NCBI RefSeq assembly: GCF_007993935.1
Contig: NZ_VITY01000007.1
Location: 186,001-250,000 of the forward strand
Reading direction: 5' to 3'
Origin: Bradyrhizobium macuxiense
GTDB lineage: Bacteria > Pseudomonadota > Alphaproteobacteria > Rhizobiales > Xanthobacteraceae
DNA: 64,000 bases
Every line of letters starts with the position of its first letter. Within the stretch, counting starts at the first letter, position 1. Made by a program: the position numbers and the translations under genes. Shown in pieces: positions 16,472 through 25,641 of this stretch. The notes under the pieces were generated by a model. The model saw only the letters and a program-made list of their open reading frames with translations. It was not told the origin of the DNA and ran no database searches.

Positions 16472-17932
16472 GTGTCTTCGAAACTCTTTCGGTCGGCTCG
16501 CTACCTGTTTGAGGGGACGCGCTTTCCCAATCTCTCGCGGTTCGCCCGAAAGAACCAGAAGTTCGAAGCAGCCCTTTCCGCACTTTCTCCTGCACGAGGG
16601 CGAGCGCGCGTAGATCAGGCGATTGTTGGAAACGTGAACCGGATTGCGGCCGAGGGCGACTACGCGCTCCTCACCACCCTGCTGGATGCGCTGCGCCCAT
16701 TCCTCAATCCCGATCAATCGCCCGATGCGCGCGACTTCTGGGATGCTCTGGTGGCCGATTGTCGTGCGATAGCCGAGGATCGCTTGCTGAGCGGCGAGAT
16801 GAATTCTTTGTGGGGCGTCACGCCGATCGTCAACCTGAGCTCAGGCGTCGCTGCAGATCGCGCCTTGGGCGTAAACGCCCGCTCGCTCGTATTCACGACG
16901 TACCATACATCTTCGAACTTTGATTTCGTATGCTCCGAAATTCAAGCGCGCCTCGTGGCTGAACGTGGCGAGGACTGGTTCCTGTTTCGATGGCTGATGC
17001 TGATTTGGGCTATCGCCAATTTCGATTTTTTTCATCTCTACAACGATCGCGGCATCATCGAACCGGCTGGGGGCTATGGCAGTCCCCGCTTTGGAATTGC
17101 CGTGCGCGAGATGGAAATATATCGGCAGGCCGGGAAGCGGCTCTATACCTACGCCTACGGCGCCGACCACAGGACGCGTGAGAAAAACCTGGCGCTGGGA
17201 AAATGGAATTTCTGCTCCGAATGTCCTGATCCTGGCGTCTATTGCGTCTGCGACGACGCCGGCGGCGCCGCCATGCTGCAAGTCATCAGGGAGTACTCGA
17301 CGGCCGTGGTCGCGCATGGGCTCGCCATGAAGCTCATTCCCGGTGCTCGAAATGTGCCGTATCTGACGGTTGATGTTAAGAAAGTCTCGCCTGGACCATC
17401 CCGGTCACAACGGGGTGGGAAGTTGGTTGTGGGTCACTTTCCGAACCACGGCTATTTCAAGGGAACGAAATATCTGCAAGGCGCCGTCGATGCCTTGCAG
17501 GCCGAAGGGCATGCGGTCGAGCTCCTGCAACTGAGCGGAAGGCCGCACAACGAAATTCTGGCGGCAATGCAGACGATCGACGTTCTTGTCGACCAGCTCA
17601 TCAGCGGATCCTTCGGCTTGACGGCCGTTGAAGCAATGGCATCGGGCTGCCCCGTCATCTGCTATCTGCACGATGGGGTCGCGGTCGCCGAGCGCGAAGC
17701 CTGCCCGGTCATCGAGGCAAATCCGGATACGATAAAGCAGGTTCTGCATCAGCTGATTTCAGACCGCACGCGGCTTTCCGAAGCCGGAGCGGCCGGCCCC
17801 CAATATGTCCGGAAGAACTACTCGGTGGAGGCGCTCGGCAAGCATTTGGCGGATCTCTATCTGGCGACCGCAGATTTACCGAAGTCGCTGAAAACAAGAA
17901 TCGCCGAAAGCGCCAGGTCGCTGAATTCGTGA
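16472..17932 (+). CDS. Putative glycosyltransferase, cysteine-cluster family (copy 1 of module gene A)
   Basis: 486-residue protein with a GT-B-like C-terminal half: LVVGHFPNHGYFKGTKYLQGAVDAL, then SFGLTAVEAMASGCPVICYL, which contains the Glu of GT4-like enzymes. The N-terminal half has SLWGVTPI and a striking segment near residues 225-270: TYAYGADHRTR, then GKWNFCSEC and VYCVCDD, giving a Cys-x2-Cys ... Cys-x-Cys cluster. The same pattern recurs in the gene at 21420 and a variant in the one at 24502. The first 110 residues have no counterpart I recognise. I do not know the donor or acceptor. The start at 16472 (GTG) is 21 bases after the aminotransferase stop. Module order (this gene followed by 18011) is repeated downstream. 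Confidence 0.65.
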   Translation: MSSKLFRSARYLFEGTRFPNLSRFARKNQKFEAALSALSPARGRARVDQAIVGNVNRIAAEGDYALLTTLLDALRPFLNPDQSPDARDFWDALVADCRAIAEDRLLSGEMNSLWGVTPIVNLSSGVAADRALGVNARSLVFTTYHTSSNFDFVCSEIQARLVAERGEDWFLFRWLMLIWAIANFDFFHLYNDRGIIEPAGGYGSPRFGIAVREMEIYRQAGKRLYTYAYGADHRTREKNLALGKWNFCSECPDPGVYCVCDDAGGAAMLQVIREYSTAVVAHGLAMKLIPGARNVPYLTVDVKKVSPGPSRSQRGGKLVVGHFPNHGYFKGTKYLQGAVDALQAEGHAVELLQLSGRPHNEILAAMQTIDVLVDQLISGSFGLTAVEAMASGCPVICYLHDGVAVAEREACPVIEANPDTIKQVLHQLISDRTRLSEAGAAGPQYVRKNYSVEALGKHLADLYLATADLPKSLKTRIAESARSLNS

Positions 17933-18010
17933 TGTCCTCAAAGCGATCCCCGCTCGGAAACTCGAACCGGCCCTGCAGGCTCGTTGGCAGTGCACGGAGC
18001 GCCTGAACCA

Positions 18011-19957
18011 GTGTCGATTCCCTCCATTGAAGCCGGTCTCGAACGTCCCGTGCGTCAAACCGACTCGGCACAAGCGATCGAGGCCGAAAACGCACGCGCG
18101 CTGCGCTTGGTCGACGACTTTCAGCGAAGAATGGGCCGTCCGCCCCGGGTTCTTCACATCGGCAACATCGCCAACAATGCCTACAACAACGCCCGCATTC
18201 AGCGGCAGTTCGGCATCCAGGCAGACGTGCTATGCTACAACTACTACCACATCATGGGGTGTCCCGAGTGGGAGGATGGCGCGCTGCAGGAGGGCTCCTC
18301 GGCGCTTGGGCAGGATCATTTCAGGCCGGATTGGTGGGCGACGAGCCTGAAGGGATGGAAGCGGCCCCGTTGGTTTGTTCAGGGCCCATCCGCGCTTTGC
18401 ATTGAATACCTTCGCGCCAGGAACGCGGGTTGGCGAACGACGGAATATTTGAAGTGGTTGGAACTGGAGCTGACGGCTCTTCAGGACGCTCGTTCCGGCG
18501 ACAACAAGGGTTTCCTTGCCAAATATGTCCCTCGACATCTGAGATTCCTGCTCTGGCTCAGCGGGCCCGGTCGGTCGTCGCATGGGAGCAGGCAACCGCT
18601 TAGCCTGTACAGAATTTGGCTGGGAACGTTGGTGGCAAATGGCGTGCTCGGACGTGAAGGCAAGGCAGGTGGATTCGAGGCGAGCTGGCCGGACAGGATC
18701 TCGGCTGCGGCATGGTTGAAGATTGCGCGCCGAGGTCGGCAAGCCGACGCGGAGGCTCGCACCGCACTCGGGGCATTGCGGGAAGATGTTCGCTGGCTAC
18801 GTACCGGCGGATTGCGGGAGAGGTCGTCTTCGCTCGCCCGTTCGCTGACCCACAGCTTCCTGGCGCTGCTCGAGCGCGTCATGCTCAAGTTCGTTCCGGT
18901 CTCGGGATCCGGCTGCGTGGCGCGGTCGATGTCCGATCCGGTGACGCGAGCAAAGGAAATCGAGACGTTGCTCGATGAAATCAGGAGGGATCCCGCCGAG
19001 CTCGACGGTCAGTCACTTCGTTATCGCGAAGAGTATGTAACGATACATCCGAAGCCCTTCGAAGATGTCCTGCTGCACTATGACATCATCCAGGGATATG
19101 CGATCGATGGTCTGATACCGATGATGAACGGCGTCAAGAACTTCTGCTGCTACGAGCACGGAACGCTGCGCGAAATTCCGTTCGAGAACAACCTGACCGG
19201 GTTAATCTGCCGGATCTCGTTTCAGCGCGCGCCCACGGTATTCGTAACCAATTCGGATGTGCTGCCCTCGGTCGAGCGCTTGGGGCTCGAGAAAGACAAG
19301 GTAGTCTACCTCCCGCACGCCTTCGACAATCATAAGTTGCGAAAATTCCGCGAATCGCACCCAGAGTTGAGTCCCCCGACAGACGGGCCGGCGATCTTCT
19401 TCAGCCCGTCGCGCCACCATTGGAAGCAGGGGAATTCGTCCTGGCAGAAGGGCAACGATGTGATCATCCGCGCCGCGGCCGACGTTGCACGAGAGACGAG
19501 AAACTTCAGGCTTGTATTCGTCGAATGGGGCCAGGAAGTCGCAGACAGCAAGGCTTTGATCGAACAATTAGGCCTGTCCGAGCTGGTTGAATGGGTCCCG
19601 ACCATGTCGAAGCGGGAGCTGTGGCACCGCTACTGCGTATCGCATGCAGTGGTAGATCAGTTCGTTGTTCCGGCGCTCGGCGGCGTCGGATTCGAGACGA
19701 TGGCGTTGGGGGTCCGGCTGATCTCGGCCATCGACAGGCAGCAGACGGTCTTGTTCTTCGGTCAAGAGCCGCCGTTGCTCGCGGCCGGCAATGTCGCCGA
19801 ATGCGCCGGACGAATGCGGGAGGTCATCCGGGATCCTCTTGATTCCCTGGGCCGGGGCGCAGCCGCTTCTCAATGGATGTCGACCTACCATTCCGCGGAA
19901 AGAATCGTTGCTCTCCAGTGCGAGGCGTATAGCAATTTGCTGGTGGGACAGTGGTGA
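18011..19957 (+). CDS. Putative glycosyltransferase (copy 1 of module gene B, long form)
   Basis: About 648 residues from GTG 18011. The frame is open back to TTG 17984, and the start is uncertain; GGAGCG precedes 18011. The N-terminal domain starts with VLHIGNIANNAYNNARIQR and YYHIMGCPEWED. The C-terminal part is GT-like: FSPSRHHWKQGNSSWQKGND, VFVEWGQEVADSK, and VVDQFVVPALGGVGFETMALG, in which GxxxFE is the nucleotide-sugar contact segment of GT4-like folds. The paralogue at 22897 has the same beginning and end. This copy carries about 100 more residues in the middle (about 150-270), rich in Arg and Leu. A helical insertion is likely. Function is assigned only to the class level. Confidence 0.62.
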   Translation: MSIPSIEAGLERPVRQTDSAQAIEAENARALRLVDDFQRRMGRPPRVLHIGNIANNAYNNARIQRQFGIQADVLCYNYYHIMGCPEWEDGALQEGSSALGQDHFRPDWWATSLKGWKRPRWFVQGPSALCIEYLRARNAGWRTTEYLKWLELELTALQDARSGDNKGFLAKYVPRHLRFLLWLSGPGRSSHGSRQPLSLYRIWLGTLVANGVLGREGKAGGFEASWPDRISAAAWLKIARRGRQADAEARTALGALREDVRWLRTGGLRERSSSLARSLTHSFLALLERVMLKFVPVSGSGCVARSMSDPVTRAKEIETLLDEIRRDPAELDGQSLRYREEYVTIHPKPFEDVLLHYDIIQGYAIDGLIPMMNGVKNFCCYEHGTLREIPFENNLTGLICRISFQRAPTVFVTNSDVLPSVERLGLEKDKVVYLPHAFDNHKLRKFRESHPELSPPTDGPAIFFSPSRHHWKQGNSSWQKGNDVIIRAAADVARETRNFRLVFVEWGQEVADSKALIEQLGLSELVEWVPTMSKRELWHRYCVSHAVVDQFVVPALGGVGFETMALGVRLISAIDRQQTVLFFGQEPPLLAAGNVAECAGRMREVIRDPLDSLGRGAAASQWMSTYHSAERIVALQCEAYSNLLVGQW

Positions 19958-20004
19958 TGGCGTTTCCCGCGACGTCGATGCTGATTTCCTAGAGTTGCCA
20001 TAGA

Positions 20005-21423
20005 ATGATGCTCAAGCAGATCTCATCTTTCATCAAGCAGTATCCTCCGCTCTTTCGTGCGCTGCGGCCGCTATTCTATTTCGGCTTTGGCCGGTGGAAT
20101 GCGTTGGTCTCAGAGCTCGTGATCCGCCGCGCGCAGTTTGCGCAGGCTCGAATCCCGAAGATGGCCGCTGCGGCTGAAGCTACGTCGCGAAACCGACAGA
20201 TTGGCAGATCGGCCTCTGGCCGCGAAGTGGTGATGCTTGTCGTCTCCGATCTGCGTGTGGACCCTCGGGTTGAAAGAGAAGCTCGTGCACTCGGCGCCGC
20301 CGGATATGACGTGACGGTGATCTGTCCCGAGCCGACGAAGGGGGCAGGGGCAACCTTCAATCTTGATTGGGGACCGCGCGTCCATATTCAGCACGCCGAT
20401 TGGACGGCCGCGACGTTTATGAGCGAGCAGCCGGGTTACCTTGCGGAACAGCTCTACCTGGAAGCGGTGAAGAGGAAGCCATTTGCGTTCCACGCGCATG
20501 ATCTCTCCACCGCCTATGCGGCGATGGCGGCCGCAAAATACCGGGGCGCGCACCTTGTGGTCGACTTCCACGAGTGGTTTTCGGAGAATGTCCATTGGAA
20601 CACGAAGCAGTCCGCCTGGGCGCCGTATCCGCCCGAGTGGAAACGGGCGCTTCAGGAGCTGGAAGTTCGTTGTCTGAACGAGGCGTCAGCCACCATCACC
20701 GTGTGTGACTCGATCGCGGATGCGATGAAGGCCGAACTCGGCGGCAGCCGTCCCGTCGTGGTCCGTAACATTCCGGACATCGCGGTCACGCCGACGCGCG
20801 AGTATCCACCGCTGAAGCAGCAACTGGGGCTGCCGGAATCGACGTTCGTTCTGCTGTGGCAGGGGGGCACCGGCCCGACGCGCCTGATCGAGCCAATTAT
20901 CGAGTCACTGGCTTATGCGCCTGACTGTGTCTTCGTCATTCGCGGTCCTTCTCTGGATCTGTTTGGGCCCGACTATCTCGCATTGGCACAGCGCGCTGGC
21001 GTGGAAGGCAGGGTCGTGCTTGCGCCGCCGGTGCCGTCGAAGGACGTTGTCGCGGCCGCCCGAGGGGCGGATGCCGGGATTTGGACGCTGCCGGCCCTGT
21101 GCCGCAACTTCACCTTTGCGCTGCCCAACAAGATTTTCGAATACCTGGCCGCCGATCTTCCCGTCCTCGTTGCGCAATACCCCGAGGCGAAGCGCCTTGT
21201 CGACGAGAACGCGGTCGGGTTGACATTCGATCCCTATGATCCGCGCTCCATCGCGGAATCGATCAACCGCATGGTCCAGGATAAGCAACTCCGATCGGCC
21301 TTCACTGCGAGCACGCGGCAGACCCTCGCAAGGCTCGATGCAAAGTCGGAGTGGCAGAAGGTCGTCTCGCTCTACGACAGCCTTTCTCCAAGAAAGCCGC
21401 CGCAACGCGGATCCGCGCAATGA
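20005..21423 (+). CDS. GT4-family glycosyltransferase
   Basis: 472-residue GT-B glycosyltransferase. The N-terminal Rossmann-like domain starts at about residue 70 (VVMLVVSDLRVDPRVEREAR) and includes FHAHDLSTAYAAM. The C-terminal domain has LLWQGGTGPTRLIEPIIESL, VVLAPPVPSKDVVAAARGAD, then LPNKIFEYLAADLPVLVAQYPE, which carries the ExE-like donor-binding region of GT4 enzymes. Around 70 residues precede the catalytic domain and include a hydrophobic stretch (YPPLFRALRPLFYFGFG) that may hold the protein at the membrane. ATG 20005 is the first in frame. The gene lies between the two copies of the glycosyltransferase module, and its stop overlaps the next start (ATGA). Confidence 0.82.
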   Translation: MMLKQISSFIKQYPPLFRALRPLFYFGFGRWNALVSELVIRRAQFAQARIPKMAAAAEATSRNRQIGRSASGREVVMLVVSDLRVDPRVEREARALGAAGYDVTVICPEPTKGAGATFNLDWGPRVHIQHADWTAATFMSEQPGYLAEQLYLEAVKRKPFAFHAHDLSTAYAAMAAAKYRGAHLVVDFHEWFSENVHWNTKQSAWAPYPPEWKRALQELEVRCLNEASATITVCDSIADAMKAELGGSRPVVVRNIPDIAVTPTREYPPLKQQLGLPESTFVLLWQGGTGPTRLIEPIIESLAYAPDCVFVIRGPSLDLFGPDYLALAQRAGVEGRVVLAPPVPSKDVVAAARGADAGIWTLPALCRNFTFALPNKIFEYLAADLPVLVAQYPEAKRLVDENAVGLTFDPYDPRSIAESINRMVQDKQLRSAFTASTRQTLARLDAKSEWQKVVSLYDSLSPRKPPQRGSAQ

Positions 21424-22871
21424 AGGATCGACTGAGATCGCTCGCGCGGCGCGTGTTGCCGCGGAGCGTTCGGCTATGGATGCTCACGACCTGGTCGATT
21501 GCGAGATCGCCGGGGCGGGGAACCATAGTGCGCCGTAAATTGCAGGCGCTGCCGCTAAGACTTCTCAGGTTGGTCGCCGCTGCACTTTCGATCGTCATTC
21601 TAAATCTCGCGATCTACGTCGCTCCAATAGCTGAAGCTGCGCGGCTGCGGCGCGGACAAGCCAGGACCTTGTGGGGCGTAACGCCGATTCTGACCCTGGA
21701 GCTCAAGGCCAGAGCAGATCAGATGCTGGGCTTTCGATCGACTTCCCTTGTCTACGTAACCTACGTCATCACGTCGCACTTCGACCTGAATTTGCAGCGT
21801 CCCTACGTTCAGGCACTCAGGTTTGGCCTGGGGCTCGCATTCCAGCGCGTAGTGCTCGCGTGGGCCCTGGTTCGATATGACGTGTTTCACTTTTTCGCCG
21901 ACCGCGGGTTGCTCGATTCGACGGACCGATTGCAGATCAATTTTGAGGAGCTTGCCGCGCTGCGACGGGCTCGCAAGCGGGTCTATGTCTATGCGTATGG
22001 TGCAGATGTTCGCACCAGGCAGGCGACCCTGGCCCTCGGCAAATGGAATTTCTGCGTCGACTGCACGGAAGCGCCGAAATATTGCACGTGCCACGACGCA
22101 GAGGCCCAGCGCTATATTTCCGAGGTGGCCAGGAACGTGACGGCCCTGGTCTCGCTCGGTGACATGCTGACCTACATGCCAACGGCAAAACATATCAACT
22201 ACTGGCCGCTGGATCTGGATCGGTTGAGCGCGGGTCTCCCGAATGCACCGTCCGGTCCGCTGCGCGTCGCGCATGCGCCGAACCACACGCACTTCAAAGG
22301 CTCGAAGTACCTGGAGCGAACGATCGACCGGCTGAAGCTGCAAGGATACGAAATCGAATATTGCAAGATCCAGGGCGTGCCGAACAGCCAGGTGATCGAG
22401 CTTTTCGCGCAATCGGACATCGTGGCGGATCAGTTCATCGGCGGCGCTTACGGCTACACCGCGCTCGAAGCGATGGCGCTCGGCAAGCCGGTCCTCAGCT
22501 TCGTTAGAAGTCCGGATCTGGTCGAGGCGCCGGAGGAATGCCCGATCATCAACGCAACTCCGGATGAACTCGAACAGGCGTTGCTGTGGGTCATCCGCAA
22601 TCGGGGCAGCCTTCGCAAGATCGGCGAGCAGGGCCGTCGCTATGTCGAGCGCTGGCACGGCATATCGGCGATTGCTGCGCGGCTTGGACAGCTTTATCGG
22701 GACACTGCAAACTTTCCGCCTGCTGTCATCGATCGCATTCGGTCCCAGCAGCAGCAGGAGGAGACCCGGCGCAATGCAATTCCCCTCGTGAGGAATTGGG
22801 AACATCCATTCCAGATCGCGAAGCAGTCTGCCTCAGAAGATCTCGGTGCGCTCGCGAGGACGATCCCCTGA
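21420..22871 (+). CDS. Putative glycosyltransferase, cysteine-cluster family (copy 2 of module gene A)
   Basis: 483-residue paralogue of the protein at 16472. Shared features in the same order are LWGVTPILTLELKARAD, YVYAYGADVRTRQATLALG, KWNFCVDC and YCTCHD (the Cys-x2-Cys ... Cys-x-Cys cluster), AHAPNHTHFKGSKYLERTIDRL, and GGAYGYTALEAMALGKPVLSF. The N-terminal 60 residues differ from copy 1 and contain a hydrophobic stretch, LVAAALSIVILNLAIYVAPI, that could be a membrane anchor. Start is placed at ATG 21420, overlapping the previous stop; the frame remains open to 21351. Copy 1 and copy 2 are clearly diverged, so the duplication is not recent. Donor and acceptor are unknown. Confidence 0.68.
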   Translation: MKDRLRSLARRVLPRSVRLWMLTTWSIARSPGRGTIVRRKLQALPLRLLRLVAAALSIVILNLAIYVAPIAEAARLRRGQARTLWGVTPILTLELKARADQMLGFRSTSLVYVTYVITSHFDLNLQRPYVQALRFGLGLAFQRVVLAWALVRYDVFHFFADRGLLDSTDRLQINFEELAALRRARKRVYVYAYGADVRTRQATLALGKWNFCVDCTEAPKYCTCHDAEAQRYISEVARNVTALVSLGDMLTYMPTAKHINYWPLDLDRLSAGLPNAPSGPLRVAHAPNHTHFKGSKYLERTIDRLKLQGYEIEYCKIQGVPNSQVIELFAQSDIVADQFIGGAYGYTALEAMALGKPVLSFVRSPDLVEAPEECPIINATPDELEQALLWVIRNRGSLRKIGEQGRRYVERWHGISAIAARLGQLYRDTANFPPAVIDRIRSQQQQEETRRNAIPLVRNWEHPFQIAKQSASEDLGALARTIP

Positions 22872-22896
22872 TGGTCGAACTGCAAGGGCGCTTCCG

Positions 22897-24471
22897 GTGA
22901 CGTCGGTCGACACTTCCGCCGCAATGATGTCTGCGCTGCGGCCACAACCACAAGGCGTCGATTGGCATCGGCGTTTCCAGGAAGAGCATGGGCGAGCGCT
23001 GCGCGTGCTGCACTTGGGCAACATCGCGAACAATGCGTTCAACAATGCCAGGATCCAGCGTCAGCACGGCATCGATGCCTATGTCATCGCCTACGAGAAC
23101 TACCACATCATGGCTTGCCCTGAATGGGAGGAGGCGGCGTTCGAGGGCGATCTCGGAGATCCGTTCTTTCCCGACTGGACCAAGGTTGATCTCGGCGGTT
23201 ACCAGCGACCGCGATGGTTTGCCTCCGGGCCGCTGAAGCTGTGTTGCTCAATGATTGCCGCCGAGGTTGGCGGGCGGTCGGACCTGGCCGACGAAATTCG
23301 ACGCTCGCTGGATCGCGCCCGGCAGTCCGTGAGTGGGCAGACTGCGTCCGCCCGCGCGACCCGTCTTGGCCAGAAAATAGCACGGCGGATTCGCAGATCA
23401 CCGGCGATGGCCCGCGATCTCTTCCTGCGGCGCGTGCTCGCAAAGGATGATCCGGAGCAGATGCGGCTTGCAGCTGTGTGGCGGCAAGGCAGCGCGCCGG
23501 CGTCGCCACCGAGCGCTGCGGATTTTGCCAGCTACCGGGCGCGGCTCGCGCCGCTCGTCGGTCTGCTGGATCAATTTGACGTCGTCCAGGCCTACGCAAC
23601 CGATGGTGCCTGGCCGCTGCTCGCCCGGCGCCCGTACTTCGGATACGAACATGGAACGCTAAGGGCGCTTCCGTTTCAGGACGATAGCCTTGGGCGGCTG
23701 ACCGCCACCGTGTTCCTCGGCGCCGACCACGTTTTCGTCACCAACATCGATTGCGTGCCTGCCGCGCGGCGGCTGGGCGTGCCGCCAGATCGGATTACGC
23801 CGCTTCCGCATGCGTTCGACGATGCGAAACTCGTTGAATTCGGGAAGAAGAATAGCGCGATCCGGCCTCCCAGCGACTCCGTCGTTGTGTTTCACCCGAC
23901 CCGGCATGACTGGCAGGACGCGGACCCCAGCCTGGTGAAGGGCAATGACCGGCTGATCCGGGCCTTTGCGAGCGTCGCGCAGCAGGCGCCGGCGCTGCGG
24001 CTTGCGATGATCGCCTGGGGGCGCGACCTCGACGCCTCGCGGGAGCTGATACGGAGCCGGGGTCTGGACAAGCGGGTGGAGTGGCTTGCGCCGATGCGCA
24101 AACCCGAGCTTTGGAGAACATATCTTCGCAGCCACGCCGTGCTGGATCAGTTCGTCCTCCCGTCATTCGGTGGAATCACCTTCGAAGCGCTGGCGCTTGG
24201 AAGGCGCGTCATCACGAATGTGGATTCGGGCATGGCGAAAGATTTCTTCTCCGAGGCGCCTCCCATCCTGTCGGCATCGACGGAGAGTGAGATTGCCGAG
24301 GCGCTTCGCAGGATCGTGGCCGATCAGGACGACCGGCACGGGATCGGTGCTGCCGGGGCAAACTGGATCCGGCAGTATCACTCCGCGGCGAGAATCGTCG
24401 AGTTGCAGTTGGCCGCGTATCAACGACAGATCGAGGCTGTTCGTGACCACCAGCCTGGTCATGAAGGCTAA
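22897..24471 (+). CDS. Putative glycosyltransferase (copy 2 of module gene B, short form)
   Basis: About 524 residues from GTG 22897. ATGs at 22924 and 22927 are alternatives, and the frame is open back to 22846, inside the preceding gene. AAGGGCG lies upstream of 22897. It begins like its paralogue at 18011: RVLHLGNIANNAFNNARIQR and NYHIMACPEWEEAAFE. It ends like it too, with FHPTRHDWQDADPSLVKGND, LDQFVLPSFGGITFEALALG and YHSAARIVELQLAAYQ. The middle is shorter by about 100 residues. FGYEHGTLRALPFQDD corresponds to CYEHGTLREIPFEN in copy 1 and is probably part of the active site. Function is assigned at class level only. Confidence 0.64.
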   Translation: MTSVDTSAAMMSALRPQPQGVDWHRRFQEEHGRALRVLHLGNIANNAFNNARIQRQHGIDAYVIAYENYHIMACPEWEEAAFEGDLGDPFFPDWTKVDLGGYQRPRWFASGPLKLCCSMIAAEVGGRSDLADEIRRSLDRARQSVSGQTASARATRLGQKIARRIRRSPAMARDLFLRRVLAKDDPEQMRLAAVWRQGSAPASPPSAADFASYRARLAPLVGLLDQFDVVQAYATDGAWPLLARRPYFGYEHGTLRALPFQDDSLGRLTATVFLGADHVFVTNIDCVPAARRLGVPPDRITPLPHAFDDAKLVEFGKKNSAIRPPSDSVVVFHPTRHDWQDADPSLVKGNDRLIRAFASVAQQAPALRLAMIAWGRDLDASRELIRSRGLDKRVEWLAPMRKPELWRTYLRSHAVLDQFVLPSFGGITFEALALGRRVITNVDSGMAKDFFSEAPPILSASTESEIAEALRRIVADQDDRHGIGAAGANWIRQYHSAARIVELQLAAYQRQIEAVRDHQPGHEG

Positions 24472-24501
24472 GGGCGCAGCCCGTCATATTTGCTCAACAA
24501 G

Positions 24502-25635
24502 ATGAAAATCCTTCACGGCCCTTTCAATATCGGCAATCAGCCCTGGTCCCTCTCGCGTGCGGAGCGCAGGCTCGGAAACAAGAGCGACCTGGTCGTTCGC
24601 AGCGGGACCTGGTTTCGCTATCCGGCCGACAGGGTCCTGTATGACGACACGGCAACCGACTTTAAGAAGATGGCCAAGAGCGCGTGGTTCGGATTGTCCG
24701 CGCTGCTGCGCTACGACGTGCTCCATTACTATTTTGGAACGACCTTCCTGTACCCGGGCTATGCGTTCGAGGGCGTGGGCCGGATGGGGCCGCTGCTGAA
24801 CCGGCTCGTGACGATCGATCTCCAGCTGGCCAAGGGGTTGGGCAAGAAGAGGTTCATGACCCTGCAGGGGTGCGACGCAAGACTCGCTGGGGAGGGCAAC
24901 CGGCGAAATCAGTGGACCATGTGCGCCAGCGGGCGTTGCTCCGCCTACGAATCTTGCGTGCAGACGCTGGATGCGCGCCGGTCCCGCCTGATCGAGCGTG
25001 TGCTTCCGCTGTTCGACCGTGTGTTCTATCTCAATCCGGAACTGGGGCACGTCGTGCCTGGCGGGCAGTTTCTCCCCTACGCCAATGTGGAGATCAGTCA
25101 TTTCTCGCCCGAGTATCCCCGCGCCGAAGGCAAGCCGAGGATTGTCCACGCGCCGAGTGATGCGAGTATCAAGGGCACCCAGATGATACTCGATGCGCTG
25201 GAGCGCCTGAAATCCCGGTTCGACTTCGAGCTGATCCTGGTGGAAAAGAAAACGCACGAAGAGGCGATGGCCATCTACAGGTCAGCCGATCTTGCCATTG
25301 ACCAGGTGCTTGCGGGTTGGTACGGCGGCTTTGCCGTCGAGATGATGGCGATGGGAAAGCCGGTGGTTTGCTACGTCAGGGAAAGCGACCTGCAATTCAT
25401 CCCGCCGGCCATGCGGGATGATCTGGCGATCCTGAACGTCGATCCCGCGCGGCTCACGGAAGATCTTGCGGCCATTCTCGAGCGCCGATCCGAATGGACC
25501 GAGCTGGGAAAGCGATCTCGTCGTTATGTCGAGCGATGGCATGATCCTGACCACATTGCCGGAGCGATGATCGAGGCCTATCGCAGCCCCGACAGTACGT
25601 TCGTGCTGGCTCCAGCGGGCGTCGAGGTCGAGTAG
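24502..25635 (+). CDS. Putative glycosyltransferase related to the module A proteins
   Basis: 377 residues from ATG 24502 (TTG 24490 is an in-frame alternative). The protein opens with MKILHGPFNIGNQPWSLSRA, a typical start for one GT4 subfamily. It has FMTLQGCDARLAGEG and a cysteine cluster (MCASGRC and YESC) at the place where the module A proteins have theirs. The C-terminal half has IVHAPSDASIKGTQMILDAL, ILVEKKTHEEAMAIYRSADL, and LAGWYGGFAVEMMAMGKPVVCYV, which matches the donor-binding region of the 16472 and 21420 proteins. It is shorter because it lacks their N-terminal extensions. The second AsnB-like gene begins seven bases after its stop. Likely one more transferase for building the repeat unit. 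Confidence 0.72.
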   Translation: MKILHGPFNIGNQPWSLSRAERRLGNKSDLVVRSGTWFRYPADRVLYDDTATDFKKMAKSAWFGLSALLRYDVLHYYFGTTFLYPGYAFEGVGRMGPLLNRLVTIDLQLAKGLGKKRFMTLQGCDARLAGEGNRRNQWTMCASGRCSAYESCVQTLDARRSRLIERVLPLFDRVFYLNPELGHVVPGGQFLPYANVEISHFSPEYPRAEGKPRIVHAPSDASIKGTQMILDALERLKSRFDFELILVEKKTHEEAMAIYRSADLAIDQVLAGWYGGFAVEMMAMGKPVVCYVRESDLQFIPPAMRDDLAILNVDPARLTEDLAAILERRSEWTELGKRSRRYVERWHDPDHIAGAMIEAYRSPDSTFVLAPAGVEVE

Positions 25636-25641
25636 AATCAG

